DNA of 64,000 nt from Mycolicibacterium brisbanense (GTDB taxonomy: Bacteria > Actinomycetota > Actinomycetes > Mycobacteriales > Mycobacteriaceae): positions 62,001-126,000 of the forward strand of contig NZ_BCSX01000015.1 in NCBI RefSeq assembly GCF_001570425.1, read 5' to 3'. A program made the position numbers and the translations under genes. Positions 43,316 to 52,213 of the stretch are shown here, piece after piece (position 1 is the stretch's first letter; each line of letters starts with the position of its first letter). A model generated the notes under the pieces. The model ran no database searches, was not told the origin of the DNA, and was given only the letters and a program-made list of their open reading frames with translations.

Positions 43316-45880
43316 CTAGCGCCCGGCACGCTTGATGGCTTGGCGACGATTGGCGGCACCGAGTTTGCGGTAGATGGCCCGCTGATGCGTCTTGAGGGTG
43401 TTCACCGACACCCCCATCTTCTCCGCGATGTCCTGCATCGTCATCGGCGTCCGCAGGAAGGCCAGCACCTCTTGCTCCCGGGGCGTCAACGCCGCAGGCA
43501 TGCCATCGGTGACCGCCCGCTCACATTCCAGCAGTGATTCTTCGACAAAGTCCGGATATGACGTGTACGACAGGTGCGCCGCGAGCAACTCCCGGCACAC
43601 CGGGTCAGGGTTGTCGACGAATTGATAGCGCACCCGCTCCGGGCTCGCCACGGAGATCGCCTCTTCCATCCGCTTGTGTGCGGAGTCGGCCCGTCCCTCT
43701 TGCCAATCCAGATACGCCAGGGTGCTCAGCGCGTACGCTGCGATATACCCGGGTACCTGCGGCTCCAAAGCTTGGTGTGCCAGGCGCACCGCCAACTCAG
43801 GGGCACCGAGACGACGGCACATTCCCGACATCACGGCCGAGACCATCGGAACATGTTGCGAATCGAGAACACTGGCGGCCAGCTCGAGCGCAAGCGGATG
43901 ATCACCGCGAGCTTCTGCCAACCGCGCCCGGCCGGCAGTCTTGTAGCTGACCCATGGCACCCCGTGGGTGTCCGCGTCCGGCATGCGGGCGACGGCGATC
44001 TCAGCGGTGGCGAGTACATCGTTGTCGCGCAGCGTCGCGGCGCTGAACGCCAGGAACATCCGCGACGTGTCCGGGTAGCCGACTCCGGGGGCGGCGCTCG
44101 CCGAGGTCAAACACTCAACGGCCGAGGCGATCTCACCATGCCAGAAGTGAATCCAGCCGGCCGTGAACCGTTCGATGCCTGCGCCGTCGTGCGAGAGCCA
44201 CAACTCGGGAGTGGATTCGGCGGGTACCACGGCGCGTTGCAACGCTGCCTGTGCGCGGGTGATCTCGCCCGAGTGGGCGAGCGCGAAAGCCAGGCTCTGC
44301 CGGGCTCGGTGTGCCACCTCCGGCAGGCCCAGAGCGGCGCATTCGTTCATCGCAGCCTCGAGCAGCTCTGAACCACGTGTCGCACTGCGGCGCAAGCGCG
44401 AATCTGCCCAGCCGAGAACGAACAACGCACACGCATACACCCGAGGTGTGACGACATCGCGGTCGGTGAGGGCTGCCTCGACCCGCGTCGCCGCCTCGGA
44501 CATGGCCTCGCGGTCGTCGGACACGAGGAGTTGGGTGAGGTCGGCGACGAACTGCGTCCGTCGTGACGCCGATGGCATCGCAGCGGCCCGGTTGAGCAGT
44601 AACGTCGCCATGATGTCGTCGCCTGCCATGGCCCGGCAGCTGGACCGGATCATCAGGATCTCGGGATCCTCACCGAATGCCTCGGTCAACCGCAGACATG
44701 CGTGATCCAGTGCGGTAGAGCGCGATTGGAGCAGCAATTCCAGCCAGTGATCGCCGATGATGTCGTGTGCCACCCTGTCGCCACCGACGATCGCATGGTC
44801 GACCGCGTCCAACGGATACCGCTGCGCCAGCTCCCGTGCGGCGATCTGGTTGAGACGCAACCACTCTTGAGGGTTGTCTCGCCGGAGGATCTCCCGGCAG
44901 TGTCGGACGAACAGCGAATGCCACTGGTATACGGCGCTTTCCCCGGTGCCGATACGTTCTATGAACAGGCCCGCGGCGACGCAATCGTTGAGAAGTACGG
45001 CGCTGTCCGTGCGACCTGACAGTGCCGCGGCAAGCTGTCCGTCGACTCGCGAACATACCGTCGCCTTGAGCGCGAAATCGGCCAGGCCGGGACGCAGCCG
45101 CGCCAGTACCGCGGTGCTGATGTAGTCGGTGAGGTCGGCGCCGGGCGTGAAAGCCTCGGCGTCATCACCGCTGACGAGAATCAGTCGGACGGCGCCGGGC
45201 CATCCGTCGGTGGCAGCCATGATGCGGTCGACGTCTGCGGTGTTTCCGCCCGCCGCCACGAGCTCTTCGACTTCACCGCGGGTGAAAGCCAGTTCGGCGG
45301 GGCCCATCATGGCGACCTTGTGGTGCACGCGCAGTCGCGCCCATATCGGGCCTACGGGATCGGTCGTGATCATGACGAACTGAAGCCACTGTGGACCGTT
45401 CTCGACGAACTCGACAGCATCCGGCCACCTGTCCCGGGCCAGTTGGTAGTCGTCGACGACGAGGACGATCCGGGGATGATCCAGAGCCATCAGCGCTGCG
45501 ACGCCGGCGTCGTAGGATACCGATTCGAAGATCCCGGACACCGCCAGGGCTACGGCCTCATCACCGCGCTCGCGCGCCGCGTTGAGCAACGCGGTCAGAA
45601 TTCCGCGCAGCACGTCGCCGCTACCGTTGACCCGCTCGGTGAGCGTCAGCCACGCAACCGAACCTGGTGCCTCACACCGGCGCCCGGCGGCCCACTGCGA
45701 CACCGCAACCGTCTTGCCGAATCCCGACGGTGCGGCCACGAAAACCGACCGCATGCCGCCGAGACGCGCTTCCAGCATGTCGGCAACGGCGTTGCGCGGC
45801 AACATGTCCGGTCCCGACGACGGCGTAGTGGCCAGAAACCACGGCACAGGGTGCATGGCTGAGGTTCCGGTTGGCTGCAC
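43316..45880 (-). CDS. Large LuxR-family ATP-binding (MalT-like) regulator
   Basis: An 854-residue STAND/LAL-type transcriptional activator. A P-loop APSGFGKT (about residues 50-57) and Walker B-like IVLVVDDYQ belong to the NTPase; TPR-like repeats fill about 330-780; the C-terminal LuxR helix-turn-helix TPREQEVLAFLRTPMTMQDIAEKMGVSVNTLKTH is at about 795-830. MalT-like proteins activate target operons when ligand and ATP are bound. It lies 45 bases downstream of the alkylsulfatase on the same strand. GTG 45880 is consistent with a leaderless start seven or eight bases after the TATACT box; ATG 45856 is the alternative. Confidence 0.87.
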   Translation of the reverse strand: MQPTGTSAMHPVPWFLATTPSSGPDMLPRNAVADMLEARLGGMRSVFVAAPSGFGKTVAVSQWAAGRRCEAPGSVAWLTLTERVNGSGDVLRGILTALLNAARERGDEAVALAVSGIFESVSYDAGVAALMALDHPRIVLVVDDYQLARDRWPDAVEFVENGPQWLQFVMITTDPVGPIWARLRVHHKVAMMGPAELAFTRGEVEELVAAGGNTADVDRIMAATDGWPGAVRLILVSGDDAEAFTPGADLTDYISTAVLARLRPGLADFALKATVCSRVDGQLAAALSGRTDSAVLLNDCVAAGLFIERIGTGESAVYQWHSLFVRHCREILRRDNPQEWLRLNQIAARELAQRYPLDAVDHAIVGGDRVAHDIIGDHWLELLLQSRSTALDHACLRLTEAFGEDPEILMIRSSCRAMAGDDIMATLLLNRAAAMPSASRRTQFVADLTQLLVSDDREAMSEAATRVEAALTDRDVVTPRVYACALFVLGWADSRLRRSATRGSELLEAAMNECAALGLPEVAHRARQSLAFALAHSGEITRAQAALQRAVVPAESTPELWLSHDGAGIERFTAGWIHFWHGEIASAVECLTSASAAPGVGYPDTSRMFLAFSAATLRDNDVLATAEIAVARMPDADTHGVPWVSYKTAGRARLAEARGDHPLALELAASVLDSQHVPMVSAVMSGMCRRLGAPELAVRLAHQALEPQVPGYIAAYALSTLAYLDWQEGRADSAHKRMEEAISVASPERVRYQFVDNPDPVCRELLAAHLSYTSYPDFVEESLLECERAVTDGMPAALTPREQEVLAFLRTPMTMQDIAEKMGVSVNTLKTHQRAIYRKLGAANRRQAIKRAGR

Positions 45881-45888
45881 GACTGTGG

Positions 45889-45924
45889 AGTATAAGGCCT
45901 ATTTTCACGGCCGTTAGTAACGGC
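45889..45924 (-). promoter_or_regulatory. LuxR-gene -10 box and adjacent palindrome
   Basis: TATACT (minus strand, 45889-45894) is 8 bases from GTG 45880, giving a probable leaderless message. Upstream, GCCGTTA-G-TAACGGC (45910-45924) is a perfect palindrome where a -35 box would lie, adjoining the alkylsulfatase stop codon, and may be an autoregulatory site or a small terminator. Confidence 0.4.
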
Positions 45925-48009
45925 TTACGGAGTGACGATGTTGAACCACAGGTTGAACGTGTCGAGCAGGCCCACGAAATCGTCCACCGACTGCCGGTTG
46001 CCCTCGAGCGCCACATTGTTCGCCGATATGGCATCGGCCAGTTTGACCTTGCCGAGTTGGATGTCGTTCATGGTCGCCTTGGTCAGCTTCAGCGTGGCGT
46101 CAGACTGCGGCAGCAACCCGTCCGAGTAGTTCAGCACGCCGTTTTCCACCGTGAGGCCGTACTGCTTCTTCAGGTCGGTGAAATCGACGTTGAGAGCGAT
46201 CTTCTTCCCCGCGGCCTTGGGACCGTTGAGCCGGACCGCGAGATAGTCGAACATCATCTCCGGTGGCATGGCATCGATGGTGTCGGGGCTTGCGGTATCG
46301 GTACCACCGGCGGTCGGCACCCCGTTGCGCAACTCGTATGCACCCTGCAGGTACACCGATCGCCACGGCCCCGACTCGGCCTGATAGCCCATCTGCTCGT
46401 AGCTGTCGGCCAGCAGGTTCTTGCCGTTCACGCTGTCCGGGTTGGCAAACACCACCTGCTTGAGCACCATCGCCGTCCAGCGATAGTTGCCGTCGTCGAA
46501 GTCCTTCTTGGCCTTCTCCAGGACGGCGTCCTCACCACCCATGTACTCGACGTACTTCTTGGCGGCCGCTTGCGGAGGAAGATCGTCGAGGTCTGACGGA
46601 TTACCGTCATACCAGCCCATATACCGCTGATAGACCGCTCTCGTGTTGTGTTTGAGCGTGCCGTAGTAGCCGCGGTCGGGCCAGAAGTTGTTGAGCTCCG
46701 GCGGAAACTGCATCTCCTCGGCGATCTCGGACCCGACGAGACCCTCGTTCATCAACCGCACCGACTGGTCGTGCATGTATTTGTACATGTCGCGCTGGCG
46801 TTTCCAGTAGTCGATGATCTTGTCGTTGCCCCACATGGGCCAGTGGTGACTCTGGAACTTCACCTCGGTGTTGGGACCGTAGACCCGGATCGTGTCGTCG
46901 AGGAACTTCGCCCAGATGCGGGCATCACGCACCTGCGCGCCACGAAGAGTCAGCAGGTTGTGCATGGTGTTGGTGGTGTTCTCCGCCATCCACATGGCTT
47001 TGAACTGCGGGAAGAAAGTGTTCATCTCGGTCGGCGCCTCGGTGCCGGGCGTCATCTGGAACTCCATGTCGACACCGTCGATGGTCATCTTCTGACCGGT
47101 AGTGGTGATGATGTCGGTGGGGATGATCAGACTGGGCACACCTGTCGAAACCGTCATGCCGAGGCCGCCGTTCACCCCGCCTTGCGCATTGCGCGGCAGC
47201 AGTGCGCCGTACATGTAGACCGCGCGCCGCGACATGGCATTGCCTGCGATCACGTTCTCGCTCACCGCGTCTTCGACGAAGGACTGCGGAGCAACGACTT
47301 TCACCTTGCCGGAGTCGACGTCGGCCTGGTTGATGATGCCACGCACACCGCCGTAATGGTCGACGTGGGAATGGCTGTGGATGACAGCGACGATGGGCCG
47401 GTGTCCCAGCTTGTCGTTCACCAGATCGAGTGCAGCCTTCGCGGTTTCGGGTGAGATCAAGGTGTCGTAGGCGATCCATCCCGTGTCGCCCTTGATGAAG
47501 GTGATGTTGGACAGGTCGTAACCGCGTACCTGGTAGATCTTGTCGGGAACGACCTCGAAGAGCCCGTACTCCATGCACAGTTGGGCATTGCGCCACAGGC
47601 TCGGGTTGACGGTGTCGGGCGCGGGCTTGTCGTCGGCGATGTACTTCTTGTACTCCTCCAGATCCCACACGACGTTGCCGTTGGCATCCTTGATCGTCAG
47701 GGTGTCCGGACGCGCGATCATGCCGCGTCTCGCGTCCTCGAAATCACTGCGCTCGTTGAACGGCAGCGAATCCATCACCTTCTTGTTGGCCGCCTTGGTT
47801 GCCTCCGTAGCACCTTTGACGGTGTTGTCGGTGGTGATCTGCCCGCCTCCGCCTCCACCCGACGAGGCGTTGCCACCGGTCTTGTCGTTGCAGGCCGCCA
47901 CCAGAGTGGAGGCGACACCCGCGGCCGCCAGCCCTCCCAGCACCTTGCGCCGCGGCAGCCGCGCACGATTTTCCCCACTCTCGTCCTGCAGGTTCGGATG
48001 TCGACTCAT
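45925..48009 (-). CDS. Class III alkylsulfatase lipoprotein (SdsA1-like)
   Basis: A 694-residue metallo-beta-lactamase-fold alkylsulfatase that hydrolyses primary alkyl sulfates such as dodecyl sulfate. Tat signal RLPRRKVLGG plus lipobox VAAC (Cys40) predict an exported lipoprotein. The zinc motif is HSHSHVDHYGG (His211, His213, His215, Asp217, His218), with WMAENTTNTMHNLLTLRGAQ further on. The middle region PQAAAKKYVEYMGGEDAVLEKA is the dimer domain, and the C-terminal 120 residues form an SCP2-like domain as in SdsA1. It is followed by a LuxR activator gene. A TCACCC-ATTTT-GGGTGA palindrome lies 90 bases upstream. The ATG is preceded by CATAAT at 8 bases, without a Shine-Dalgarno. Confidence 0.88.
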   Translation of the reverse strand: MSRHPNLQDESGENRARLPRRKVLGGLAAAGVASTLVAACNDKTGGNASSGGGGGGQITTDNTVKGATEATKAANKKVMDSLPFNERSDFEDARRGMIARPDTLTIKDANGNVVWDLEEYKKYIADDKPAPDTVNPSLWRNAQLCMEYGLFEVVPDKIYQVRGYDLSNITFIKGDTGWIAYDTLISPETAKAALDLVNDKLGHRPIVAVIHSHSHVDHYGGVRGIINQADVDSGKVKVVAPQSFVEDAVSENVIAGNAMSRRAVYMYGALLPRNAQGGVNGGLGMTVSTGVPSLIIPTDIITTTGQKMTIDGVDMEFQMTPGTEAPTEMNTFFPQFKAMWMAENTTNTMHNLLTLRGAQVRDARIWAKFLDDTIRVYGPNTEVKFQSHHWPMWGNDKIIDYWKRQRDMYKYMHDQSVRLMNEGLVGSEIAEEMQFPPELNNFWPDRGYYGTLKHNTRAVYQRYMGWYDGNPSDLDDLPPQAAAKKYVEYMGGEDAVLEKAKKDFDDGNYRWTAMVLKQVVFANPDSVNGKNLLADSYEQMGYQAESGPWRSVYLQGAYELRNGVPTAGGTDTASPDTIDAMPPEMMFDYLAVRLNGPKAAGKKIALNVDFTDLKKQYGLTVENGVLNYSDGLLPQSDATLKLTKATMNDIQLGKVKLADAISANNVALEGNRQSVDDFVGLLDTFNLWFNIVTP

Positions 48010-48098
48010 ACAAACGGATTATGCCGATTGCGCCATGCAATTCCATTCAAATCGCGGGGCGTACCGCGAGAATTCCGTTGCATGAAATCACGTCGGCC

Positions 48099-48115
48099 TC
48101 ACCCATTTTGGGTGA
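48099..48115. promoter_or_regulatory. Palindrome TCACCC-ATTTT-GGGTGA, alkylsulfatase upstream region
   Basis: Perfect 6-base arms around a 5-base A/T centre, 90 bases before the alkylsulfatase ATG. A near copy (TCATCC-TTTTT-GGGCGA) is at 53859-53875 before the second arylsulfatase gene. Possible site for the MalT-like regulator encoded next door. Confidence 0.4.
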
Positions 48116-48156
48116 TGTCCGGGCGGGGCAAACGAATATCTTTTTGCCGGTACTCG

Positions 48157-49440
48157 TCATACGGTCCACCAATTCGACCCGTCGGAGACCACTTCGACGG
48201 CCGCACCGGCAGCAAGCGCGAAATCGGCTGCACCCTCGACGGACTGTCCGGCTGCGACGCGCAGTGTCACGGTGATGCCGGTGGTGTTCTTGACAGTGTA
48301 GCGGCACGTGTTGTCCACGGCCGTCGGCAAAGTGACCGTCGCAACGCCCGCGCCGAGCACATACACGTAATCGGTGCCAGGCACCGCGTCGAAGAGGTGA
48401 TCACCGGTCAACGTGACGACCGAGCGGCGCGGTACCGTCCGATTCCCCGACGTGTTACCCGCGACGCCGACGTTGCGGCCCTCGGCGCGGACGGGAGCCA
48501 CACTGTAACCGTTGTTGTCCCACTGATTTCCACATATCGCGATGTTGTCGACGTATTGCGCGTCGACCGCGTAGCTCCACCCGGCGCCGTCGTCGGTGTT
48601 GGCGATGAAGTTGCCGGTGACGTTGAATCCCATGGTGCGGTGATCGGCGTCAACCGAGTAGATCCCGATGGCCGGAAAGGCATTCGTCGCACCCTTGCCG
48701 CCGTTGGTGATGTTGTTGCCGACTATGGCCACCTGCTCGTGGTCCGATTCCAGCCACGGCGGCATGGTGAAGACGATCGCCTCGTGCCGCGCACCTTCGC
48801 AGATGTTGCCGATGATGGTCAGCTGCTTGTTGCCACGAAGCTCAATGTTGTTCTGCGGCGCGCCGTTGAGGTGGTTGGCGATGATGCGAACGGGACCTGC
48901 CTCGATCGACAAGTTGGGCCCCGTCGACCCGATGTTGTTGTTGACGATCCACGAGTCGTAGAAGTGATACGTGGTGTAGATGCCGTAGCCATTGCACTGT
49001 TCGATGAAGTTGTCGTCGATCCAGTTCAGCAGTCCGTCGGTGGTGGCATTGACCCGCATGCCGAATTCGGTCCAGCCACTGAGCCAACAGTGCTTGACAT
49101 AGCTCTTGTCGAGCTCCACATCGAACGCTGGTGCCCCGTGAAAGTCCGCGTCAACCCTGAGGTTTTCGATGCGGCATTCTGTCCAGCGCCCGGTGACGGG
49201 CGCGACGTTGGTCGTCACGCGCAATCGCGCAGCCCGCTCCCCCGCACCGAGCAGGCAGATCCGCGCGAAACCGTCCGCGCCGTCGCCGATCGAACCGGAG
49301 AGCGCGTAATCGCCGGCGGGGAAGAACACCGTGCCGCCACCACGGTCTACCGCTTCCCGAAGAGCTGCCATCACCGCCGCGTGGTCGTCGGTTGCGCCGT
49401 CTCCGGTCGCGCCGTGCGCCGTCACGTCGATAACAGCCAT
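48157..49440 (-). CDS. Right-handed parallel beta-helix protein (pectate-lyase-superfamily-like)
   Basis: A 427-residue protein that begins with a pectate-lyase-3-type N-terminal module (IDVTAHGATGDGATDDHAAVMAALREAV), as in tailspikes and polygalacturonase-like enzymes. Next come about ten irregular turns rich in asparagine (NNNIGSTG, GNNITNGG, NVTGNFIANTD, GNTSGNR), which are parallel beta-helix turns. The last 75 residues form a beta-rich tail (LPTAVDNTCRYTVKNTT, VEVVSDGSNWWTV) like that of phage tail proteins. No signal peptide is visible. No catalytic residues can be assigned. It stands alone. TACAAT eight bases before the ATG suggests a leaderless message. Confidence 0.65.
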   Translation of the reverse strand: MAVIDVTAHGATGDGATDDHAAVMAALREAVDRGGGTVFFPAGDYALSGSIGDGADGFARICLLGAGERAARLRVTTNVAPVTGRWTECRIENLRVDADFHGAPAFDVELDKSYVKHCWLSGWTEFGMRVNATTDGLLNWIDDNFIEQCNGYGIYTTYHFYDSWIVNNNIGSTGPNLSIEAGPVRIIANHLNGAPQNNIELRGNKQLTIIGNICEGARHEAIVFTMPPWLESDHEQVAIVGNNITNGGKGATNAFPAIGIYSVDADHRTMGFNVTGNFIANTDDGAGWSYAVDAQYVDNIAICGNQWDNNGYSVAPVRAEGRNVGVAGNTSGNRTVPRRSVVTLTGDHLFDAVPGTDYVYVLGAGVATVTLPTAVDNTCRYTVKNTTGITVTLRVAAGQSVEGAADFALAAGAAVEVVSDGSNWWTV

Positions 49441-49448
49441 GGCACCGA

Positions 49449-49454
49449 ATTGTA
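49449..49454 (-). promoter_or_regulatory. Candidate leaderless -10 box of the beta-helix gene
   Basis: TACAAT lies eight bases before ATG 49440 on the minus strand; no ribosome-binding site intervenes. This matches the TAnnnT-plus-start-codon layout of leaderless mycobacterial messages. Confidence 0.4.
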
Positions 49455-49575
49455 TTTGCGCAAATGAACGATGTTTCGCGTATCAGGGTTCGACATAAGC
49501 AGCACGACGGCGACGCGCGGATGAAAAGATGGGGATATTCCACCAAGCAGCCACGGATCCGCGGGGAGACATTCG

Positions 49576-50769
49576 ATGGTTCGAGTCCTGGCACTGCTGT
49601 CGGTCGTGCTCGCCGTCGTCACCGCGTGTGGCGGGTCCGCCAAACAGGGCACCACCGAGGACCCCGACAGTGCAGGCCATGTCATCGCAGATGCACCCGC
49701 GGACAAGCTCGACCAGTCGCTGCGCGACGCGGCGTCGTCGGCACGCACCATGACGTATGCGTCACGCAACGGTGTCAACGACGCCGTCTCGCATGTGACG
49801 GGATCGGTGTTCGTGCCCAAGGGTGCGCCGCCACCCGGTGGGTTCCCAATTGTGGCTCTGGGACATCGCAACACAGGCACCGCATCGGACTGTGCTCCGT
49901 CCTTGTCTCCCGATCTTCTCGGCGAGGCGGCGACCGTCGTGGCCCTGCTCGACGCCGGCTACGTGGTCACCGTGCCCGACTATCAAGGCCTGGGTAAGCC
50001 GTCGAAACCCGACGAATACGACTTCCACCCGTATCTGGACTCCACCACAAGTGGTTTCACCATGATCGACGCCGTCCGCGCGACACGGAATCTGGTTCCC
50101 AACACGTCGACCTCGTGGGCCGCAGTTGGCGCGCAGGAGGGTGGGCAGGCGGCATGGGCCGCAAACGAACTCGCGGACAATTACGGCAACGATCTGAAAC
50201 TGGTTGCCGCAGCAGCTCTTGCACCGATGGCGGAATTCACGGGTCTTGCCGACGCCGCCATGGCCGGCACCTTGAACACCGATCAGAAGCTGATCTACGT
50301 GGCCTACCTGGCCGCCTTGAAAAACGAGTACTACTACGACTTCGAGCTCGACGACTACCGGCGCGGCGCCGCAGAACAGAACTGGGACGCACTGCTCAAC
50401 TGCGGTGACGCCGCACACCGGAGAGCATTGGCCGAGCAGATCGCACCGGCAGACCTGCGCCCTGCCAACCCTGCGGCGCTGCAGACCCTGCGCGGCTACC
50501 TTCAGAAGACCAACCTGCCCCAAGGCCCCACCCAGGCACCGATGTACGTCATCTACGGCGGTCAAGACCCCGTGATCCCGGCTGCGTGGACGGATCAGGC
50601 GATAGCCAATGCGTGCCAGATGGGTGACGTCATCCAGATCGCCTTCTGGCCAGACAAGGGACGTGACCAGATCGAGCCCGTCGCGGCTCTCGGCTGGCTG
50701 ACCGACCGTATGAAGTCACTGCCCTCGGCCAACGATTGCCCGAGCTTCACAGCAGGCCACAAACCATGA
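49576..50769 (+). CDS. Secretory-lipase-like lipoprotein without the catalytic serine
   Basis: A 397-residue lipoprotein (lipobox VTAC, Cys18) of the secretory lipase (LIP) family. The nucleophile elbow normally reads GHSQGG; here it is GAQEGG (residues 185-190), with Gln187 where serine should be. The acid-region aspartate is visible (YGGQDPVIP), but the usual histidine block reads KGRDQIEPV, without histidine. PDYQGLG and GHRNTG loops of the family are kept. The protein is therefore probably a pseudoenzyme or binding protein. It is followed after 22 bases by an active-looking esterase in the same direction. Confidence 0.75.
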   Translation: MVRVLALLSVVLAVVTACGGSAKQGTTEDPDSAGHVIADAPADKLDQSLRDAASSARTMTYASRNGVNDAVSHVTGSVFVPKGAPPPGGFPIVALGHRNTGTASDCAPSLSPDLLGEAATVVALLDAGYVVTVPDYQGLGKPSKPDEYDFHPYLDSTTSGFTMIDAVRATRNLVPNTSTSWAAVGAQEGGQAAWAANELADNYGNDLKLVAAAALAPMAEFTGLADAAMAGTLNTDQKLIYVAYLAALKNEYYYDFELDDYRRGAAEQNWDALLNCGDAAHRRALAEQIAPADLRPANPAALQTLRGYLQKTNLPQGPTQAPMYVIYGGQDPVIPAAWTDQAIANACQMGDVIQIAFWPDKGRDQIEPVAALGWLTDRMKSLPSANDCPSFTAGHKP

Positions 50770-50791
50770 GCCTCAGGCATAGGAGCCCTGC

Positions 50792-52147
50792 ATGTCACTG
50801 ATCAGCGGAGTGGTGCCCATCGCGCTGGAAGTGCTTGCGATCGCAGCACTGGTGACCGGCATCGGGCGCCGGAGCGGCAGACCCCTGCTTCGATGGGTGA
50901 CGATCGCGCTGCTGACGGGCGTGCTGCTCGCGGTCATCGTCCGCACGTTCGTCAAGTACCAGGGATGGTCGGAGAGGGCCGCGTCGCTCGGCAGCGTGCT
51001 GTGGGTGGTCATCACCGGATTCGCCGCGGCGATGGCGGTTCTGGCGTGGCGCGGTAGTCGGTGGTGGCGACGGATCGTATCGGTGCTGGCCATCTTTCTC
51101 GCCGTGCTGTGCGGGTTTTCGGAGTTGAACATCGCCACGGGCTACTTCCCCACCGTGCAGTCGGCCTGGCAGCGCGTGACGGGATCAGATCCGCCGCAGT
51201 GGATCGACGAAGCAGCCTTGGCCGCGATGCGTCAGAACCACGAAAAGCCGACGCGCGGCACCATGGTGTGGGTTGACATCCCCAGGGAAGCCTCAGGATT
51301 CGGCCATCGACGCGAATTGGCCTACCTACCGCCGGCCTGGTTCCGGTCCGATCCCCCGCCGAGACTGCCCGCTGTGATGGCCATCGGCGCGGAATTCAGT
51401 CATCCGTCTGACTGGCCGGAGTCCGGTGGTGCGCTCAAGACGCTCGATGAGTTCGCCGCGTTCCACCGTGGAAACACGCCGGTGGTGGTGTTCCCCGACT
51501 CCACGGGCACCTTCAACAACGACACCGAGTGCGTCAACGGCCCGCGTGGCAACGCGGCCGACCATCTCACCGAGGACGTCCGCCCGTACGTGATCTCCCG
51601 ATTCGGAGTGAGCCCCGACCCCGCCCACTGGGGTCTGCTCGGTTGGTCGTCCGGAGGCACCTGTGCGCTGATGCTCGCCACCCGGAATCCGGAACTGTTC
51701 AGTGCCTTCGTCGCGCTGGATGGGCAGCTCGGTCCCAACAGCGGTACCAAGCCGCAGACCATTGCCCGGCTGTTCGGCGGCGACGCCGAGGCATGGGCTG
51801 CATTCGACCCGAAGACTCTGATCGAGAAGCACGGGCAATATGCGAACATGGCTGCCTGGCTAGGAGTTTCGGAGGACACGCCGACGGTCCACCGCGCCGG
51901 AGGTGATGATCCGCTGCCACCCGACGCCGTTGCCGGGTGGGATCAGTACTCCGAGGACCACGCCGCCAACGCCAACAAATTGTGCGTGCTGCTCAGCGCC
52001 CACAACGTGGAGTGTTCGGTGGTCAGCTACCCCGGCGACCACACCTTCACGGCGGCTGCGCACGGCTTCGCGGATGCGTTGCCGTGGCTGGCCGGTCGGC
52101 TGGGTACCTCTGATGCCGAGCAGCGCCCACTCCCGGGGAATGGCTAG
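50792..52147 (+). CDS. Membrane-anchored esterase (esterase D / Ag85-like fold)
   Basis: A 451-residue protein with three or four N-terminal transmembrane helices (residues 1-110) and an alpha/beta-hydrolase domain of the esterase family (PF00756-like). Its nucleophile is in GLLGWSSGGTCAL, and the histidine in SYPGDHTFTAAAHGF. The catalytic domain probably faces outside the membrane, as in mycobacterial mycolyltransferase-like esterases. ATG 50792 has GGAG six bases upstream. It forms an operon with the lipase-like lipoprotein; a dead lipase lipoprotein plus a live esterase could work as a substrate-binding and catalytic pair, which is inference. Confidence 0.78.
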   Translation: MSLISGVVPIALEVLAIAALVTGIGRRSGRPLLRWVTIALLTGVLLAVIVRTFVKYQGWSERAASLGSVLWVVITGFAAAMAVLAWRGSRWWRRIVSVLAIFLAVLCGFSELNIATGYFPTVQSAWQRVTGSDPPQWIDEAALAAMRQNHEKPTRGTMVWVDIPREASGFGHRRELAYLPPAWFRSDPPPRLPAVMAIGAEFSHPSDWPESGGALKTLDEFAAFHRGNTPVVVFPDSTGTFNNDTECVNGPRGNAADHLTEDVRPYVISRFGVSPDPAHWGLLGWSSGGTCALMLATRNPELFSAFVALDGQLGPNSGTKPQTIARLFGGDAEAWAAFDPKTLIEKHGQYANMAAWLGVSEDTPTVHRAGGDDPLPPDAVAGWDQYSEDHAANANKLCVLLSAHNVECSVVSYPGDHTFTAAAHGFADALPWLAGRLGTSDAEQRPLPGNG

Positions 52148-52213
52148 CGCTCTTGGCCGATGCAGCCATCCAGTCCTATCGGTGGCCGCTTCCTCGGGCG
52201 CATACGCGCTTCG

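Noticed and set aside
48157..49440. Beta-helix gene as part of a prophage
   Set aside because: No other phage gene, integrase or attachment site is seen around it.
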